The translations under genes were made by a program, and so were the position numbers. Shown one piece after another: positions 61,401 to 64,000 of a stretch of 64,000 bases of DNA (position 1 is its first letter; every line of letters starts with the position of its first letter). Origin of the DNA: Haloferax mediterranei ATCC 33500 (GTDB lineage: Archaea; Halobacteriota; Halobacteria; Halobacteriales; Haloferacaceae); the NCBI RefSeq assembly GCF_000306765.2, contig NC_017941.2, positions 1,054,001 through 1,118,000 on the forward strand, read 5' to 3'. Below the pieces are notes generated by a model, which did not search any database, had not been told where the DNA came from, and was given only the letters and a program-made list of their open reading frames with translations.

Positions 61401-61865
61401 GTCCTCGTAGTAGTACTCGCGTTTGTAATGCTCCCACAGCCACTCGTCTTTGACGACGGGCGTCGTCTCGGGGTCGCAAAACGCCTCGAACTGCTCGTGG
61501 ATGTCCGTCGCGTGTGCACCGCGTTTGCCGACGAAGTCGGTGACATCGACCGGGTGGAAATCGAGATACGCCTCGGGGTCGAGACTCACACCTTCCCAGT
61601 CGGTCCGACCTGGCGTCGGAATCTCCCGTTCGTCGTCGTCTTCCCACCGGGATTGTCCCGGTGCGTCGCTGCGAGCACGGGGGTCGAAGCCATAGAGGGC
61701 CGAAACATCACCGTCATCTCCGTACTCGTCGAGAAAATCTGCCCATGTGTACGCGCCGACACGGGCGTTCGACGCCTGCTCCGGAGCGGTGTCTCCCTCC
61801 GCCGGTGGCTCGGTGTCACCAGCTAACGCCTTGCGATTTGCTCCGTCGGCGTCTTCGGTTGCCAT
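58410..61865 (-). CDS. tadA: Type IV pilus assembly ATPase (TadA/PilB, secretion ATPase)
   Basis: 1151 aa. The hexameric ATPase core is at about 480-800: Walker [12 protein letters not shown] (K588), the ASP/Walker B-like region ([33 protein letters not shown]) and a His box. The N-terminal 480 residues are larger than usual and include a disordered Gly/Ser insert (about 340-400; [27 protein letters not shown]). The C-terminal 230 residues are a highly acidic tail with short repeats ([26 protein letters not shown] twice). First gene of the pilus operon. Confidence 0.93.
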   Translation of the reverse strand: [1151 protein letters not shown]

Positions 61866-62197
61866 TGTCCTCCGGGTATTCGGGCCGATGGAAAAGTCTT
61901 TTTCTCATTTAATTCACAGTTTAAAACTTGTTTAAGTACTCTTTTTATAGTGTTTATTATCGTCGAAACAGACTTATCAACCAGAGTCGCACCTTAATTG
62001 GCTATTTAGGGATACAAAATAGGCGTCGTTGCTGTCGCTATCGACGGGTTTTCGGTTGTCATCTTGTTGTCTCGGGGAGTCTCGATACCCCTCAGGAAAC
62101 GAGTCAGATGGGTCAATTGTCGAGTCTCAGACGAACCGAATTCGGGTCAGGTGCAAACAGGAGGTGTGTATTAGTAGATGTGTCACTAATTGTCACT
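61866..62197. other. A/T-rich region upstream of the pilus operon
   Basis: 332 bp between divergent genes. The part nearest tadA (61895-61960) is unusually A/T-rich for this genome, with several TATA-like stretches on the minus strand (e.g. gaattaaatg, ctataaaaag); a strong or regulated pilus promoter is likely. The rest shows no coding features; a TATA-like ttagtag lies near 62171. Confidence 0.5.
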
Positions 62198-62599
62198 ATG
62201 GCTTCGATCCCTGCTGACTTCCAAGACCTGTTCGAGAAGCAGACGTTCGCCCATCTGTCGACGATTTTGCCGGATGGGAGTCCGCATGTGACGCCGGTAT
62301 GGGTTGATTACGACGCCGATGCTAATCGCCTGTTAGTGAATACGGAACGTGGCCGCCGAAAAGAGAAAAACGTCCGAAATGACCGGCGAGTCGCAATCAG
62401 TATGACCGACCCGGAGAACCCTTACCGCATGCTCTCCGTCCGAGGTGAGGTCAACGAACTCACCACGGAAGGGGCACGCAAGCACATCGACGAGATGACA
62501 AAACGATATATGGGCGAGGATGAATATCCCAACCCAATCCAGACTGAACGCATTATTCTCTCAATCAAACCGGAGCACGTCAGCCATTACGAGCCGTAG
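62198..62599 (+). CDS. PPOX-class F420-dependent oxidoreductase family protein
   Basis: 133 aa, split beta-barrel flavin-type fold: DLFEKQTFAHLSTILPDGSPHVTPVWVDYDADANRLLVNTERGRRKEKNVRNDRRVAISM is the family signature of cofactor-binding strands. The RYMGEDEYP segment and the C-terminal strand IILSIKPEHVSHYEP complete it. The ATG at 62198 gives the normal start. It probably binds F420 or FMN; substrate unknown. Confidence 0.88.
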   Translation: MASIPADFQDLFEKQTFAHLSTILPDGSPHVTPVWVDYDADANRLLVNTERGRRKEKNVRNDRRVAISMTDPENPYRMLSVRGEVNELTTEGARKHIDEMTKRYMGEDEYPNPIQTERIILSIKPEHVSHYEP

Positions 62600-62639
62600 C
62601 TGACGTGGCTGTGTATTTTAACGGGCGCTACGCGCTGCA

Positions 62640-62819
62640 CTTCGTGACCTCCGGTCACGAGATTCGAACCTCGGTCGCAACAAGTTGCTCCCTGATTCGA
62701 ATCCCTCGTGCCGTTTTCACTGCTCACTTCGTTCTAGGAAAACGAGCGCGACGGGAATCCCACGAGGCACCGCCGAGTGGGATTCAGGAGCGCCCGCTGA
62801 ACGAACGAAGTGAGTGAAG
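62640..62819. repeat. Decayed tRNA-derived sequence beside tRNA-Arg
   Basis: Contains gcgcgacggg at 62748-62757, matching the tRNA-Arg 3' end. T-arm-like gattcgaacctcgg and gattcgaatccctcg lie further left (about 62661-62706). An inverted repeat cgcccgct/agcgggcg (62791-62798 and 62818-62825) touches the tRNA acceptor end. Noncoding. Confidence 0.7.
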
Positions 62820-62892
62820 CGGGCGCGACGGGATTCGAACCCGCGATCGAGAGGTTAGGAACCTCTCGCCCTGTCCACTAGGCCACACGCCC
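62820..62892 (-). tRNA. tRNA-Arg (anticodon CCT)
   Basis: Read on the minus strand: acceptor GGGCGTG/CGCGCCC; D-arm GCCTAGTGGACAGGGC; anticodon stem AGAGG/CCTCT with loop TTCCTAA (CCT); T-arm GCGGG TTCGAAT CCCGT; discriminator G. All arms pair (with G-U). No intron. Confidence 0.94.
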
Positions 62893-62977
62893 TACAGAAA
62901 CGTCTTTCAGGGCGAATCAAAAATCGCGTGGTTCGACCCCGTTGGCCGGGAGAGAAAAATCGAGGAAGAAGCTGCGA

Positions 62978-63247
62978 TTACGCCTCCGTCTCGGTCGACG
63001 TCTCGGTTGACGTTGACGTTGACGTCGACGTTTCGGAGGTGGTTTCCTCGTCGTCGCCTTCCATCTCTTTCAGTTCTTCTTCGATTTCGTTGCGTCCGCG
63101 CTGGAACTCGCCCATGGCCTGCCCGGTAGAGCGAGCAAGTTTCGGAATCTTGTTCGCGCCGAACAGCAGGACGAGCACGAGGAGGACGATGAGCAGCTCC
63201 GGCCCGCCCGGGAGTCCCGGAAACAGGGGGGTAATGGTCTCGAACAT
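62978..63247 (-). CDS. tatA: Twin-arginine translocase subunit TatA
   Basis: 89 aa from MFETITPLFPGLPGGPELLIVLLVLVLLFGANKIPKLARSTGQAMGEF. One helix with the FGANKIPKLARS hinge is followed by an amphipathic helix, the TatA pattern. The C-tail is acidic and Thr/Ser/Glu-rich. Haloarchaea export many proteins by Tat; the two halocyanins here are such clients. The upstream ATG nine codons earlier is less likely. Confidence 0.94.
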   Translation of the reverse strand: MFETITPLFPGLPGGPELLIVLLVLVLLFGANKIPKLARSTGQAMGEFQRGRNEIEEELKEMEGDDEETTSETSTSTSTSTETSTETEA

Positions 63248-63498
63248 CGCTATTTCTGCGTTGTCCAGTGGCAATTATAGGCTTTTTGCCTTCTACGGCC
63301 TCAGGAATTGCAGAATAACGTTGGTCGGATGCATCGAAATCGGAGTCCACAGCCCTCGAACGAGGGCAACTCCTACGAATATCTTGTGGCCGGACGCTCG
63401 AATCACCTGTTTGGATGCGTAACTGTCGGCCGGGAGTACGGGACCGTGTATCTCCGCCGACGCAGAGATAATGTGCCCCCCGCGAATATGCACCGCAT

Positions 63499-63999
63499 AT
63501 GGTATCTGTCGACGACACTGCGCCTGATTTTACCGCACCGCTGACCGACATCGACGGCGATATCGAGTTGTTCACGCTCTCTGAACACCTCGACGAAGCT
63601 CCCATCGTCCTCGCATTCTTCCCCGCGGCCTTTACCGGCGTCTGCACAACGGAGATGTGCACCTTCCGCGACCAGATGGCAAATTTCGAAGATATCGGGG
63701 CGACAGTCTACGGTGTCAGCATCGACACACCGTTTACGCTCTCGGAGTTCGCCGAGAAGAACAATCTCAACTTCGGTCTCATTAGCGACACGAATCGCGA
63801 ACTCGTCGACGCGTACGACGTGGAGATGGACTTCGCCGACCTCGGTGTCAACCGCGTCGCCAAGCGGTCGGTCTTCGTCGTGAACGGCGACGGCGAAATT
63901 ACCTATGAGTGGGTCAGCGACGACCCCGGCGTCGAACCCGACTACGAGGCGGTCGAAGCGGCGGCCGCAGCACTCGAAGGTCCCGCTGCATCGGTATAG
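63499..63999 (+). CDS. Peroxiredoxin (AhpC/TSA, redoxin domain)
   Basis: 166 aa. VSVDDTAPDFTAPLTDIDGD leads into FFPAAFTGVCTTEMCTFRD, with the peroxidatic cysteine in GVCTTE and a second one five residues later in EMCTF. The GVSIDTPFTLSEFAEKNNL segment completes the thioredoxin-like core. Reduces peroxides; the thioredoxin reductase at 21542 could feed it through a thioredoxin. The stop ends one base before the window end. Confidence 0.92.
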   Translation: MVSVDDTAPDFTAPLTDIDGDIELFTLSEHLDEAPIVLAFFPAAFTGVCTTEMCTFRDQMANFEDIGATVYGVSIDTPFTLSEFAEKNNLNFGLISDTNRELVDAYDVEMDFADLGVNRVAKRSVFVVNGDGEITYEWVSDDPGVEPDYEAVEAAAAALEGPAASV

Positions 64000-64000
64000 G

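Noticed and set aside
62040..62130. CRISPR-like impression from repeated gtctcgata/agtctc words upstream of the F420-type gene
   Set aside because: Only short partial words repeat; no regular repeat-spacer array and no cas genes in the window.

Overview
The window reads as a haloarchaeal chromosome segment. It has high GC content, very acidic proteins, Tat-type lipoprotein signals, halocyanins, a CetZ-family tubulin homologue, archaeal ribosomal and KEOPS genes, promoters with TATA boxes about 30 bp before the start codon, and many ATGA/TGATG overlaps. Gene order (DAP operon, btuFCD, CetZ, squalene synthase, PssA, rps15-recJ-pcc1-rps3ae) agrees with what I remember of the Haloferax volcanii main chromosome, so Haloferax or a close relative is my inference. 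No database was searched. Family numbers (DUF names) are from memory.

Layout. 1-5.5 kb: a minus-strand lysine/diaminopimelate operon, dapA-dapB-dapD-lysA-dapF-dapE, with dapE cut by the window edge. 5.8-11.4 kb: small conserved genes, including a NYN nuclease-like protein, a PUA protein, the operon srp19-gar1-presenilin-like protease, and a GIDE-like membrane protein. 11.4-17.2 kb: a cobalamin importer (btuF facing btuCD), a CetZ, and a HARP-type RNase P homologue. 17.3-23 kb: regulators, a halocyanin, a radical-SAM heme-type enzyme with a PaaB-like partner, and thioredoxin reductase. 23-34 kb: a 7TM histidine kinase, cysS, cbiX with a DR2241-like Fe-S protein, purA, and a small regulator with a palindrome over its TATA box. 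34-41 kb: a 738-aa protein of unknown function, a methyltransferase, a cluster of small membrane proteins with a CDP-alcohol phosphatidyltransferase, and a two-RCK potassium channel. 41-49.4 kb: cytochrome oxidase subunit III, squalene synthase, acyl-CoA dehydrogenase, archaetidylserine synthase pssA, a second halocyanin, and the rps15-recJ-pcc1-rps3ae operon. 49.5-51 kb: two identical tRNA-Ala(GGC) genes set in repeats built from their own 3' ends. 51.5-61.9 kb: a type IV pilus operon (tadA-tadC and five pilin-like proteins) converging on a large pilin-like glycoprotein candidate. 62-64 kb: an F420/PPOX protein, tRNA-Arg(CCT) with decayed copies, tatA and a peroxiredoxin.

Most of the window is core genome. 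The signals that ordinary annotation would miss are: (1) two copies of an 84-bp inverted-repeat element (including its target duplication), one of which has split a membrane-protein gene; removing 82 bp, which leaves one TA, restores the frame and recreates a CTAG site, as expected for an IS630-type miniature element; (2) arrays of tRNA 3'-end copies beside both tRNA loci; (3) several 18-23 bp tandem repeats; and (4) gene pairings that suggest untested links, such as the PaaB-like partner with the radical-SAM enzyme.
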